Shown: positions 1 to 9,237, numbered from the stretch's first letter. The stretch: 64,000 bases of DNA from an uncultured Erythrobacter sp. (GCF_947499705.1 NZ_CANMPJ010000001.1:1089501-1153500), one strand, 5' to 3'. The notes: generated from the letters alone by a model not told the origin. A program made the numbers and translations.

Positions 1-2
1 TT

Positions 3-827
3 GGCGATATCAACTTCGATCAGGTCAAGCAGGCCCAGCTGACAGTCCGCTATGAAGACAGCGGCGTCGATCCGGTTGAGCGGGTGTTCAACATCACTTC
101 GGACAATCCCGAACACCAGGTTCGAGAGCTGATCTTCAAACCGCGCAACAAGCCTTTCCAGTACAAGGTCAAGTACTTCATGGAGAACGGCAAGGAGTTC
201 GAGCGTCCGTGGGAGAACCACGAAGCCGATCAGCTCTATGTCAACGATCCCTTCAGCGAACAGAAAGTCATCAAGCTGCGCGCGCTGGGCGATCTCGAAG
301 ACAACATCAGCAAGATCTTCGTCGATGTTACCTACACCGATGCGGCGAACGATTATTCGCAGGCTGAAAGCTTCGTTCTGGATGATGACACGCCGTTCAA
401 CGACTGGGCGATCCCTGTCATCGATGCTGCATCGGGCAAGACCGAATATCAGGGCTCGATCGTCTTCCAGGACGGCACGACCAAGGACATCCCGCTCACT
501 GTTGCTCAGACCGATGTGATTTCGGTCGGCGAAGCCGTGCGCGACTTCCTGGAGATCACCGTTCTGCCAGACGTGCTCGACTGGACCGAGCTCAAGATGG
601 TCATCGTTCAAATCAACTACAACGATGGCGACTCTGACGAGCGCAAGACACTGGTGTTCCGCGATGGTGATTCGGAATCTCTGGTGCGCGAGCCGCTCGG
701 CGACGGCGCCAGCCACAAATACACCGTCACTCAGACGCACGTGATGAGCGACGGATCGCGGCGAGCCACCGGTCCGACCGAGAGCGAAGACACCATGCTG
801 ATCCTCGAAACCCCGGTGATGGCCTAG
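3..827 (+). CDS. beta-repeat protein, C-terminal part (5' end outside window)
   Basis: The reading frame is open from the first bases of the window to the stop at 825-827, so this is the C-terminal 274 residues of a longer protein. A GTG at 84 is in frame but lies inside coding sequence. The visible part consists of tandem modules of about 90 residues with the pattern 'NDPF', then 'VDVTYTD', then a 'DGTTKD' turn, and a closing Thr/Asp...Ile strand. The same pattern ends the three full-length neighbours (864-3143, 3155-5392, 6327-9197), so this is probably a fourth paralogue. I do not recognise the family. The next gene starts 37 bp later on the same strand, which suggests one operon. No signal or membrane segment is seen in the visible part. 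Confidence 0.8.
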   Translation, partial: GDINFDQVKQAQLTVRYEDSGVDPVERVFNITSDNPEHQVRELIFKPRNKPFQYKVKYFMENGKEFERPWENHEADQLYVNDPFSEQKVIKLRALGDLEDNISKIFVDVTYTDAANDYSQAESFVLDDDTPFNDWAIPVIDAASGKTEYQGSIVFQDGTTKDIPLTVAQTDVISVGEAVRDFLEITVLPDVLDWTELKMVIVQINYNDGDSDERKTLVFRDGDSESLVREPLGDGASHKYTVTQTHVMSDGSRRATGPTESEDTMLILETPVMA

Positions 828-863
828 CTTCAGGCCATCGCCTCCTAATCACGGAGACGGATC

Positions 864-3143
864 ATGCTATATCTGGCACCGCCCTTTCGCATCATCGATG
901 GGATCTCGGTCTTCCGAGATCACGCCGACCCAATGCAATGGTACTTCGGACCGCTCATGCCGCACTTCTCGACCGAGTTCGATGAAGAGGTGGAAGCCGA
1001 CATCCCGCGCCTGTCGCTAATCAAATATCGCGGCGACACGGGCTCTGGCGGGTTCCTCAACTTCGACGTCGATCTCGGCGTGAAGCCGGAGAAGCTCGAC
1101 GAGATTTCCACGCGACTGATGGCGCTCGAACAGCTCGACGACAAGCCGCGGCTGGCACCAATCCCTTATGTCGATGGCAGCGTTCGCCTGATGATGTTGG
1201 GTGCGGATTCAGCTGCGGAGGGGGACGGAGCGACCAGTGGTAACGATCAGGGTGCGAGCTTCGTCACCAAGATCAGTCACCCGAGCAAACCTGCGCTCTT
1301 TGGTGACAACAACGCGATCTTTTCGGTTCAGTTGGGGCCGGAAGGGGTGGAGGTGCTGGAGAAGTCGCTTGCGGGTGAGCTCGCGCCGATTGGCGTGGTC
1401 TATTCGCTCGACTTCCTGGCGCTCAGACCAGCATACGGTGTCAATCTGGAGATCGATTGGGACCGCGTGCAAAAGCACGTTAACACCAGCTACGGTGTGG
1501 ATTCCATCTTCGCCAGTGTCGACATCGAAAACACCGTCGACGAACTGATCGAAGATCGAACGATCAAGCTCGAAGTGACCAGCGAATTCCTCGACAACGA
1601 AGACAATGCAGGCCTCGCCGGACGGCGCGACCGCGCACTCAACGATGTTCGCGGAATGGTGACCGACGCATTCTTCGAACCCAGCATCGTACCTGACCAG
1701 AAAGAAGAAGACGGTTGGGACAAGGCGGAGAAGCTAGCCCGGACCGCTGGCACGCTCGCTGCCACAGGCGGCTGGGGCGGCATCGCCAAGTTCAAGATGA
1801 AGCATGTCAATCAGCAGCGGACGGACAAGAAGCGGCTGAACGTGAATTACTCGGAGCGATCGACGGTTCTGCGTTCGATCTATCCGCAGCGCCATCTCGA
1901 CGGGATGTTCCGCCTGACTCGCGATGCGGGCGTTCCGCTTGATCGCTTCATTACTTCGGTCACCACAGGCGGAGCATGGTTCCGTCGCCGTAAGCTACGG
2001 ATCACATCGAACACGCAGTTTACCGAAGAAGGCGTGACGATGATCATCGCACATGTTCGATATGGCGATGACGAGAAATCCGTGCGGCTGAAGGACGGTG
2101 AGAACGACGCGACAATCGAGTTCACCTCAATCGTCGAAGACGGTGAGATGCGGCGCGAAGTGGAAGTTCGCTATGATGTGATCTTCAACGACGATGCCGC
2201 CGAAGAACGGCCTCCATCGCTCAGTTCGGAGCCGTTTGTTACGACCGTTGACGAGCTCGCCCTTTCGCCGAGCGAACTCTACACTCAGGTACCCATCGAA
2301 CTCGATGCCAGCAGCGTTCCGTTCGAAGATTACCCGGTTGTCGAGGCGCACATCCACTTCAAGGATGAAGCCAACGGGCTGCGTCAGCGTGAATCGTTCA
2401 AGTTCGATACCGAGAACCAGACCAAGACGTTCAACCTGTTCTTCATCGACCCAGAGACGCGCAGTTTCGATGTGCGGGTCGTGTACCGGGCTGCCGATAA
2501 CCAGGACATCGAACTGCCGGTCATGCGCCGTGTCGATGAACTGGTGACGATCGAGAATCCGTTCCCGGACAAGCGCAAGTTGCAAGTCGTACCGGCGGTC
2601 AACTGGAACGATGTGTCGATGGTGTTTGTCGACCTGACCTACGCCGATCCGGACAACGACATCAACGAAGTGGAATCGCTGACTTTCGATGCCGACAACA
2701 AGAAACCGGTCACCTTTGAGGCGAACCTTAAAGATCCGCGCAAACTTGCTGTCAGCTACAAGGTCACGATCCTGTTCAACGATGGCGGGATGACCGAAAT
2801 CCCGACATCGGTGACGTTTGATTCCCGGATCATGATCCGGCCCGACATGAAGGGTCACAAGGTTGTGACCATCATGCCGCCGCAGGTGGATTTCAAAGAC
2901 GAGAAGATCGCGAAACTCGAAATCGAGATCGAATATCAGGACCCAATCATGGGGCTGAGTTTCAGCGACAAGGTCGTGTTCGATGACCCCGATGATCGTG
3001 CGCTGTTCGAGTACGATTACGTCGACGCCCAGCGCGACAATTATCGGTACCGCGTCACCGAACGTCTCACCACGGGCGCCAAGCGTGGCGGTCGCGATTG
3101 GACCGAAGCCGACGACGAACTTCTCACCATCGAAATAGATTGA
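864..3143 (+). CDS. large beta-rich protein, DHADP-domain paralogue A
   Basis: 759 residues, family not recognised. Start ATG 864 follows a GGAGA ribosome site. Residues 1-240 form a domain shared with the two paralogues downstream. It has 'DHADP' at 19-23 followed by an aromatic pair, a 'SLIKYR' then 'GGFLNFDV' block, a 'LFGDNNAIFSV' block near 150, and an 'IGVVYSLDFLALRP' block near 180. From about residue 320 ('RLNVNYSERS') the protein becomes tandem beta modules of about 90 residues, with 'NPFPDKRKLQV' and 'VFVDLTYADPDND' signatures, ending at a conserved Thr/Asp...Ile strand. The linker between the two halves is short compared with paralogues B and C. No signal peptide, membrane span or catalytic motif is visible. 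The next gene starts 11 bp downstream, and a caspase-like gene lies two genes on. The role is unknown; a structural or scaffold protein is inference. Confidence 0.85.
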   Translation: MLYLAPPFRIIDGISVFRDHADPMQWYFGPLMPHFSTEFDEEVEADIPRLSLIKYRGDTGSGGFLNFDVDLGVKPEKLDEISTRLMALEQLDDKPRLAPIPYVDGSVRLMMLGADSAAEGDGATSGNDQGASFVTKISHPSKPALFGDNNAIFSVQLGPEGVEVLEKSLAGELAPIGVVYSLDFLALRPAYGVNLEIDWDRVQKHVNTSYGVDSIFASVDIENTVDELIEDRTIKLEVTSEFLDNEDNAGLAGRRDRALNDVRGMVTDAFFEPSIVPDQKEEDGWDKAEKLARTAGTLAATGGWGGIAKFKMKHVNQQRTDKKRLNVNYSERSTVLRSIYPQRHLDGMFRLTRDAGVPLDRFITSVTTGGAWFRRRKLRITSNTQFTEEGVTMIIAHVRYGDDEKSVRLKDGENDATIEFTSIVEDGEMRREVEVRYDVIFNDDAAEERPPSLSSEPFVTTVDELALSPSELYTQVPIELDASSVPFEDYPVVEAHIHFKDEANGLRQRESFKFDTENQTKTFNLFFIDPETRSFDVRVVYRAADNQDIELPVMRRVDELVTIENPFPDKRKLQVVPAVNWNDVSMVFVDLTYADPDNDINEVESLTFDADNKKPVTFEANLKDPRKLAVSYKVTILFNDGGMTEIPTSVTFDSRIMIRPDMKGHKVVTIMPPQVDFKDEKIAKLEIEIEYQDPIMGLSFSDKVVFDDPDDRALFEYDYVDAQRDNYRYRVTERLTTGAKRGGRDWTEADDELLTIEID

Positions 3144-3154
3144 GGGAGAGCGCC

Positions 3155-5392
3155 ATGCTGCTGCTCGATACCGATCAACAAATGATCGAAGGCGTGCAGG
3201 TCTTTGCCGACCACGCCGATCCGAACCAATTCTGGTTCTGCAATATGCAACCGCGACTGGTTGAAGCGACGCCAGGGAGAAAGGCATTCAGCCTGATCCG
3301 GTACCGCACCGAAGAGCGGACCAGCGGGGGATTCCTGAGCTTTGAATGCGACCTTTCGGTCGATCGCGGGGTGCTGGAACGCATCAAGTCCAGCCTGCGC
3401 CGGTTCTGCCCGGCACGGCCCAAGCTTTCGCCGATCCCCTTCACGGAGGGAACCGTCCAGTGCGTCGTGCTCGACTTGCAAGGTGGCGGCGGCACGGATG
3501 CTGCGCCAGCTACCGGTACCGGCGAGACACCTCCTGTGCGCGCGGTTGAGCGGATTCTCGGCTCAACCAAGCCGTCGCTGCTGGGAGACAACAACGCGGT
3601 GTTCGGCGTCACGCTTTCGGAAGAGGGCGCTGCGATCGTCGAAGCCGCGATCCGGGATGGCAACATGCCGATCGGCATCATCTACGACCTGACATTTTCG
3701 GGAATGCTTCGCGCACTCGGCGTCAAGATCACGGCTGAGCTGGAGCGGGTGCACACACACTTCTCAACCTCTGCCGAAGGGCAGGTTGCAATGCTGCGCG
3801 CCGATATCGACGCGGGCTTTGAGAAGTTGGTGCAGGACGGCGCGATCACAATCGAGATCACCGATGCCGACACCAGCGACGGCAGCAAGTCCGACGAGCG
3901 CGTCAAATGGGCGCTCGATTTCTTCAAGGACAATCTGCTGCAGGATTGGTTCAAACCGACCCTGACGCCAGGTACATTGGCAGGCACATCTGCTTCTTCT
4001 GCGTCGCTCGACAGCGTGCGGACGTTGGGTGCGCAACTTCGCCCGCCGCAACCTGAGCTTACACCTCCGATGGCGGAGGGTGAGGACGCGCCGGAGCAAG
4101 AGCCACGCGAGACCGGTCCGAACCCGGCTGAAGGGACGGGCAGCGAAGAAACCAGCACATCGGGTGACCCCGACGCCGCTGCTGCACAGGAAACCGGCAA
4201 CCCAGCAGAAGGCACCGGCTTTCCGGCAGAATCCTCGACGAACGCAGCGCGCTCGGCTGGCAACGTCGCTGCGGGCCAATCGGCACTGCGAAACGCTTCC
4301 GAAGGGGAGGGAGACGTGGTCGCGGCTTTTGCGATGCGCGCGATCCGTCAGGAGGAACGCAAGAAGTTGGTGCTCGACTACAGCCGCTCGCAGGCGATCA
4401 CTCGTACCTGCGCACCGCAGGGACAGTTGACTGATTTGCTGGGGCCGTTCGATCTCGACCGGCACATCACGCTGGTCGATACCGATGACGCGTTCCTCGC
4501 GCAGCTTTCGGTCGAGGTGGACGCGCCGTTCGATTTCACTCGAATTGGTCTCTCCCGCGCCGATGTCGCGCTTACCTATGGTGACCGCGACGATCCGGAA
4601 ACGGTCAAGGAAGAGGATTTCGTCTTCAAGACCGGCGGTGACGACGTGAAAACCTTTACGACGTTTCTGGGCGAAAACCTGAACCGCACGTTCGAATTGC
4701 AGGTCCAATATCACTTCAGTCCGGACAATGAGTGGCAAGGGGAGACATTCTCTTACGACCTGCCTGCCGAACGGACTGAGGACGAGCGGCTTCACCTCAA
4801 TCCGCACAACCATCTCAAATTTCTGGATATCGAGATTGCTCCGGATGAGCTGGATGGCGGCGCTGTGAAGAAGGTCGAGGTGTTCCTCGATTACGAGGCT
4901 TCCAGCGGCTGGCAGGCATCGCATCACGTTACCGTGAAAGCGGGCAGCGCTCCGCAGCATTGGAAGATCAGGCAATTCGCTGAAGAGCTTGAGCCATACA
5001 GCTACCGGCTGGTTTATCACATGGTCGATGGCGGCACGCGCGAAGTCGGGCCGATTTCGACCACCGCGACGCAGGTGCCGGTGCCGAATCCGTTCCCGGC
5101 CATGCTCGATTTGCTGTTTTTCCCAGCATACAATCCCAGCGATTTCCGCCGGGTGCTGCTGCAGGTGCAGTACGAAGACGCGGCCAACAATTACAGGCGG
5201 CAGGAACGGATCGTTGTCGAAGCCGACGCGCTCGACGTGCCGCTCAAGCTGAGCGTCCTCGATCCTACAATCAAATCATTCACTTACAGCGCGACCTTCG
5301 TTGGTCAGGACGGGCGCATTGCCCGCACTGAGCCCGTTACCACGGACGAAACGATGGTCAGCATCCTTGAACCAGAAGCGGAGGAAGTCTGA
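3155..5392 (+). CDS. large beta-rich protein, DHADP-domain paralogue B, long low-complexity linker
   Basis: 745 residues. I chose ATG 3155 over an in-frame ATG at 3098 because it follows GGGAGAGCG and begins 'MLLLDTDQQMIEGVQVF', which aligns with the starts of paralogues A and C; the earlier start would lie inside the preceding gene. 'DHADP' is at 19-23. Residues 1-270 are the shared domain and end in 'KWALDFFKDNLLQDWF', almost the same as in paralogue C. Residues about 274-390 are a low-complexity linker rich in Pro, Glu, Gly, Ala, Thr and Ser. From 'QEERKKLVLDYSRS' onwards there are about four beta modules with a conserved 'APQG' turn. The stop codon overlaps the ATG of the caspase gene (TGATG), so the two are probably translationally coupled. 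No transmembrane segment is visible. Function unknown. Confidence 0.86.
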   Translation: MLLLDTDQQMIEGVQVFADHADPNQFWFCNMQPRLVEATPGRKAFSLIRYRTEERTSGGFLSFECDLSVDRGVLERIKSSLRRFCPARPKLSPIPFTEGTVQCVVLDLQGGGGTDAAPATGTGETPPVRAVERILGSTKPSLLGDNNAVFGVTLSEEGAAIVEAAIRDGNMPIGIIYDLTFSGMLRALGVKITAELERVHTHFSTSAEGQVAMLRADIDAGFEKLVQDGAITIEITDADTSDGSKSDERVKWALDFFKDNLLQDWFKPTLTPGTLAGTSASSASLDSVRTLGAQLRPPQPELTPPMAEGEDAPEQEPRETGPNPAEGTGSEETSTSGDPDAAAAQETGNPAEGTGFPAESSTNAARSAGNVAAGQSALRNASEGEGDVVAAFAMRAIRQEERKKLVLDYSRSQAITRTCAPQGQLTDLLGPFDLDRHITLVDTDDAFLAQLSVEVDAPFDFTRIGLSRADVALTYGDRDDPETVKEEDFVFKTGGDDVKTFTTFLGENLNRTFELQVQYHFSPDNEWQGETFSYDLPAERTEDERLHLNPHNHLKFLDIEIAPDELDGGAVKKVEVFLDYEASSGWQASHHVTVKAGSAPQHWKIRQFAEELEPYSYRLVYHMVDGGTREVGPISTTATQVPVPNPFPAMLDLLFFPAYNPSDFRRVLLQVQYEDAANNYRRQERIVVEADALDVPLKLSVLDPTIKSFTYSATFVGQDGRIARTEPVTTDETMVSILEPEAEEV

Positions 5393-6294
5393 TGGGCCGG
5401 AAAAGAGCAGTTGTCGTCGGCATCAACGATTACAGCGTACAGGGGGCGGGCAACCTCTCCTGGTGCGTGAACGATGCCAGGGCCATGGCACAAACCCTGC
5501 AACACAGTTTCGCATTCGATGACATCTATCTGTACACCGATGCGCGAGCGACCTCGTCCAATATCAGGCAGGCGCTACGCTACATCCTGAACGAAGGCGA
5601 AGCGGGCGATGTCGCGTGTTTCTATTACGCGGGGCATGGCGGTTATATCGCCGATCCGAACAATCCGGGCCGGGCTTATGAGACAATCATCCCCTATTCG
5701 GGCCGTTGGATCACCGATCACGATTTCTATGTCGAGGCTGAGCGGCTCGAAGAGAGTGCGGTCAACTTCAATGTCATTCTGGATTCTTGCCATTCGGGCG
5801 GGATGAACAATGCGACCGACGAGGCGATGAGCCTGCGGACGATCATCCGCACCGGAGCATGGTGGGAGGATTTCCTCGCCAACCTCAAAACGGTGGTTCC
5901 GATCGGAATCGTTGCTGGCCCGAGCGCGATCGACATTCTGACGGACAATGTCGTGAATGCGGGCATGGCTCCGGATGGGCAGATCGACCTCGATCTCGAT
6001 CCCAATCGGTTCCTGGTCGAACACACCAAAGCCACGATGCTGGCGGCCTGCAATACGGTGGAACTGGCGCAAGAAGTCGGATCACTGCGGCACGGCATTT
6101 TCACGCAATCGATCCTCGATGTCTGCAATCAGTCGAACCAATCGATCAGCTACGATCTGCTGATGACGCAGATCCAGACAGCGATTGACGGACACATCCA
6201 AACCCACGGTCTCGACGCACAGAATCCGCAACTGCGCGGCCAGCAAAACCGCATGGAAGAAGACTTCCTGCTGGGCTGGATCGACTGCCGCTGA
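5392..6294 (+). CDS. caspase-like cysteine peptidase (peptidase C14 family)
   Basis: 300 residues. The N-terminus 'KRAVVVGINDYSV' is the usual first strand of bacterial C14 caspase-like domains. The catalytic pair is visible: His82 in 'YYAGHGG' and Cys133 in 'LDSCHSGG'. The Asp two residues before the Cys is the feature that in metacaspases and orthocaspases goes with cleavage after Arg or Lys. The protein is nearly all peptidase domain, with no recruitment domain, repeat or signal peptide, so its partner must be a separate protein. The start overlaps the stop of paralogue B, and paralogue C begins 33 bp downstream with the same GGGAGAGCG leader, so the peptidase is made from the same message as the large proteins. 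The enzyme family is secure; substrate and trigger are unknown. Confidence 0.93.
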   Translation: MGRKRAVVVGINDYSVQGAGNLSWCVNDARAMAQTLQHSFAFDDIYLYTDARATSSNIRQALRYILNEGEAGDVACFYYAGHGGYIADPNNPGRAYETIIPYSGRWITDHDFYVEAERLEESAVNFNVILDSCHSGGMNNATDEAMSLRTIIRTGAWWEDFLANLKTVVPIGIVAGPSAIDILTDNVVNAGMAPDGQIDLDLDPNRFLVEHTKATMLAACNTVELAQEVGSLRHGIFTQSILDVCNQSNQSISYDLLMTQIQTAIDGHIQTHGLDAQNPQLRGQQNRMEEDFLLGWIDCR

Positions 6295-6326
6295 GGCTCA
6301 CAATTTTGCTCTGAAGGGAGAGCGTA

Positions 6327-9197
6327 ATGCTATTGCTGTCGAAACCGATGGGGGAATTCTCGGGCGTGGTGGTCTATGCCGACCATGCCGATCCAGACCT
6401 GTTCTGGGCAATGCCTGGTGAGGTCGATCTGCTGCGCCGCCGCAGCGATGGCCGGCCAGCGTTCAGCTTCATCAAATATAAGCCGGCGGTCGCCGGCGCG
6501 GGGATCAAAGGTGGCGGCTATGCTGCGTTCGATGTTGCCCTAGCGCTGGACGAAAGTGTCAAGCAGCAGATTGAATCGCGCTTGTCTTCGGTTTCGGACA
6601 ATCCGCGCATCTCTCTCGTCCCTTACAAGTCGGGCACCGTGCAATGCATGTCGCTCAACCTGCAAGGGGCAGGGGGCACAAGCGCAGAGCCTGCGCCTCC
6701 TGGCGCGTTCAATGCAGTTGAAGAGATCCAGGGCGCGTCTGTACCCTCATTACAGGGCAACAATGTCGCGACATTCGGCCTCACCTTGAGTCAGGAAGGC
6801 TCGATTATTCTGGAGCAAGCGTTTGAGGATGGTCTCGCTCCGATTGGGGTGCTGTATGACCTCAAATTTGACGCCATGCGTCCCGCGCTCAATGTAAAGA
6901 TTACCGCCGATCTCGACCGTTGTTACACGCAGTTCTCGGCTAGCCTCGAAGGCCAGTATTACTTCATCAAGGCTGGCATCGATGCAGGGTTCGAAAAGCT
7001 GGTCCAGTCCGGCGCGATCAAGATCGAAGTCACCGATTTCACCGGTGAAGACGACCAGAAAGAGCAGGAGAAATGGGCGCTTGATTTCTTCAAGGAGCAA
7101 TTGCTTGAAGACTGGTTCGAGCCGACCCTAACGCCAGGCGATCTCCAAGGTGAAGAGGCACAAGCCGAAGGCCTGGACGCGGTGATCGCGCGCAGCCAGA
7201 CACTGATCCAAAACGCTGCGAACAATGCTCGCGGTGGGCAGTCGAACGGCGACGACAATGAAGACGATGACAACAACAACAACGACAACCCCGCGCCCGC
7301 CGAACACCCACGCGCCGCATTCAATGTGACCGCAAGGCGACCCGATCCAACGCCAGATGGGAAAGGCATTACGCACACACCCTCGACCAGCGGGAACGAC
7401 GAAATCCTGACCGTTGAAGGGGAGGGCGCGCAAGTCACTATCGATGGCGTTTCCCAGTCAGTCGGCAGCGATGGACGCGTTCGAGTATCTGTTCCGCCCG
7501 GCCAAAGCCGCGCCGTGGAAGTGGTCTATCCAGCCACAGAGACGACCGAGATCTTCGATCTGTTTTTCCTCAAAGCGAAGCCTGCGGAGCGCGGATTTTC
7601 CACGAGCCCGCCGAGCAGTTCATACCTCGCCTATGTCAACAATTCGACCAGCGACCCAAGATTCCGCAATGCCAGCGCTGTGCGCGATTCATCCGCGCAG
7701 CCAGCTGGCGATGGTGCAGTCCGCCTTGAAAACTGGGTGCGTAGCAACCTTTCCGGATCGCGCAGTGTCTCGATCCAGGCTTTCGCGAGCTTCGAAGGCG
7801 ACGACACGGTCCAGAAACAAGAATACAACAAACGGCTTTCGCTGCGCCGCCTTGAAGTCGCCGAGGCAATCGTGCGCCGTGCAGGCGGGCGGGTAAGCAG
7901 CCGCGGTTGGTCTGGTCACACCGTCGCACGCAACGAAGGCCGGACCGATCAAGAGATCGACCGTCGCGCTTCGATCACTGGCACAACGAGCACGGGCAGT
8001 GAGGTTCGGATAACGGGCACGTTGTCGCGCCCACCGCGGCGTGAACCCCCGCCGCCACCTCCGCCTCCACCGCCGCCTCCGCCACCCCCACCACCGTCGG
8101 GAGGCCAGCCATCTGTGCTCGCGACAACACCGGCGGCGGTCTCACTGAAGCTCAAATTCGTGAGGCAAGAGGAGCGCAAGACCCTGACAGTGGTGTACAA
8201 CCGTCAGGAAGCGGTCGAGCGGACCTTCGCACCGCAGGGCACTTTTGGTCTGCTGCTCGACGATATCGATAAGGATGAGCATTTCACCGAAGTCGATCTC
8301 GACGCAGCGTTTTTCCGGGAGTTCACGATTGAGGCTTCGGCGCCGCTAGACTTCGATGCGATCGGTCTCGCCAGCGCGCAGGTGGCGATCGACTATGGCA
8401 ATACAGATCATCGCAGCGGGGTGAAGCATCGCGAGTTGGCGTTCCGGGCCGGTGACACCGACCCGAAGACAGCGGCGTTCTTCCTCAACGAAGACCTCGA
8501 CCTCGATTACCAACTTGGCATCACCTACAATTTCAGGGGTGGTTCCGATTGGGAAGGTGAAGAGCTGGCATACGAAATCCCGTCCGTGCGATCCGAGGAT
8601 CGTAGCTTGCATATCGATCCGCACCTCCATCTCGGTTTCAAGACGGTGCGCATCTATCCGCACCGGATCGACACCGATCTGATCGACCGCATTGAGTTGG
8701 CACTTCGCTATGAAGATCCGACCGGTTGGACGGCGACCAAACGCATGAATGTGCGGGCGGGCGATGCCGAGTTCCTTTGGAAGCTGCGCCAATCATCGCG
8801 CAACGCGCCGTTCCTCTACAGCTATCAGATGACGCATCATCTGCTGGATGGTGGGACTGTGGTCGGCGATCCGATGTCGACCGACCTGCCGGAACTCGGC
8901 GTGTCAGACCCATTCCCACACGCAATCGATCTGTTCCTGATCCCGGCCATGGACCCGGCGCGGACGCGGCTTGCGATTATCGAAGTCGAATATGATCCGG
9001 GCGGCGGCGCACCTTTGCGGCGCAAACGCATTCAGGTGCTCAGTTCGCAGACGAGCACTTTGACGGAGCGGATTAGCATCACCGATCCAGCGCATACGAC
9101 GTTCCGAATGCGGCAGACCTATATCGGGGCAGATAGCTCTGTGCAGGTGCGCCCTTGGGAGGAGCGGACCGATACGCAGATCATCGTTGCGGGATGA
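6327..9197 (+). CDS. large beta-rich protein, DHADP-domain paralogue C with OmpA-like module and polyproline
   Basis: 956 residues, the longest of the set; ATG 6327 follows GGGAGAGCG. Residues 1-271 are the shared N-terminal domain ('DHADP' at 19-23, 'EKWALDFFKEQLLEDWF' near 255). Residues about 272-330 are acidic and Asn/Asp-rich. About 475-552 resemble an OmpA/Pal peptidoglycan-binding module: 'SIQAFASFEGDD', then 'NKRLSLRRLEVAEAIV', then 'DRRASI'. Residues 574-590 are 17 consecutive prolines. From about 605 ('KLKFVRQEERKTLTVVYNRQ') to the end there are the same beta modules as paralogue B, including the 'APQG' turn and a final 'DPFPHAIDLFLIPAMDP' module. No signal peptide is visible, which is odd for an OmpA-like protein. 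The family is not recognised. It is the last gene of the array and a hairpin follows it. Confidence 0.87.
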   Translation: MLLLSKPMGEFSGVVVYADHADPDLFWAMPGEVDLLRRRSDGRPAFSFIKYKPAVAGAGIKGGGYAAFDVALALDESVKQQIESRLSSVSDNPRISLVPYKSGTVQCMSLNLQGAGGTSAEPAPPGAFNAVEEIQGASVPSLQGNNVATFGLTLSQEGSIILEQAFEDGLAPIGVLYDLKFDAMRPALNVKITADLDRCYTQFSASLEGQYYFIKAGIDAGFEKLVQSGAIKIEVTDFTGEDDQKEQEKWALDFFKEQLLEDWFEPTLTPGDLQGEEAQAEGLDAVIARSQTLIQNAANNARGGQSNGDDNEDDDNNNNDNPAPAEHPRAAFNVTARRPDPTPDGKGITHTPSTSGNDEILTVEGEGAQVTIDGVSQSVGSDGRVRVSVPPGQSRAVEVVYPATETTEIFDLFFLKAKPAERGFSTSPPSSSYLAYVNNSTSDPRFRNASAVRDSSAQPAGDGAVRLENWVRSNLSGSRSVSIQAFASFEGDDTVQKQEYNKRLSLRRLEVAEAIVRRAGGRVSSRGWSGHTVARNEGRTDQEIDRRASITGTTSTGSEVRITGTLSRPPRREPPPPPPPPPPPPPPPPPSGGQPSVLATTPAAVSLKLKFVRQEERKTLTVVYNRQEAVERTFAPQGTFGLLLDDIDKDEHFTEVDLDAAFFREFTIEASAPLDFDAIGLASAQVAIDYGNTDHRSGVKHRELAFRAGDTDPKTAAFFLNEDLDLDYQLGITYNFRGGSDWEGEELAYEIPSVRSEDRSLHIDPHLHLGFKTVRIYPHRIDTDLIDRIELALRYEDPTGWTATKRMNVRAGDAEFLWKLRQSSRNAPFLYSYQMTHHLLDGGTVVGDPMSTDLPELGVSDPFPHAIDLFLIPAMDPARTRLAIIEVEYDPGGGAPLRRKRIQVLSSQTSTLTERISITDPAHTTFRMRQTYIGADSSVQVRPWEERTDTQIIVAG

Positions 9198-9205
9198 GTG
9201 AATAG

Positions 9206-9237
9206 AGGCCGGTGTGCTTGTTAGCCGCCGGCCTTTA
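9206..9237. terminator. bidirectional hairpin terminator
   Basis: AGGCCGG (9206-9212) pairs with CCGGCCT (9228-9234), followed by TTTAT on the plus strand. It lies between the convergent ends of paralogue C and the phosphatase gene and includes the latter's stop codon. It marks the end of the caspase array. Confidence 0.65.

Noticed and set aside
2127..3287. 386-codon minus-strand frame in the caspase array
   Set aside because: Antisense to paralogue A; its residue pattern mirrors the repeat of the sense gene and it has no motifs.
3..9197. Gasdermin-type or CRISPR-associated (CHAT) caspase system
   Set aside because: No small gasdermin-like protein, no CRISPR array and no gRAMP/TPR-CHAT features; the partners are large beta-rich proteins.
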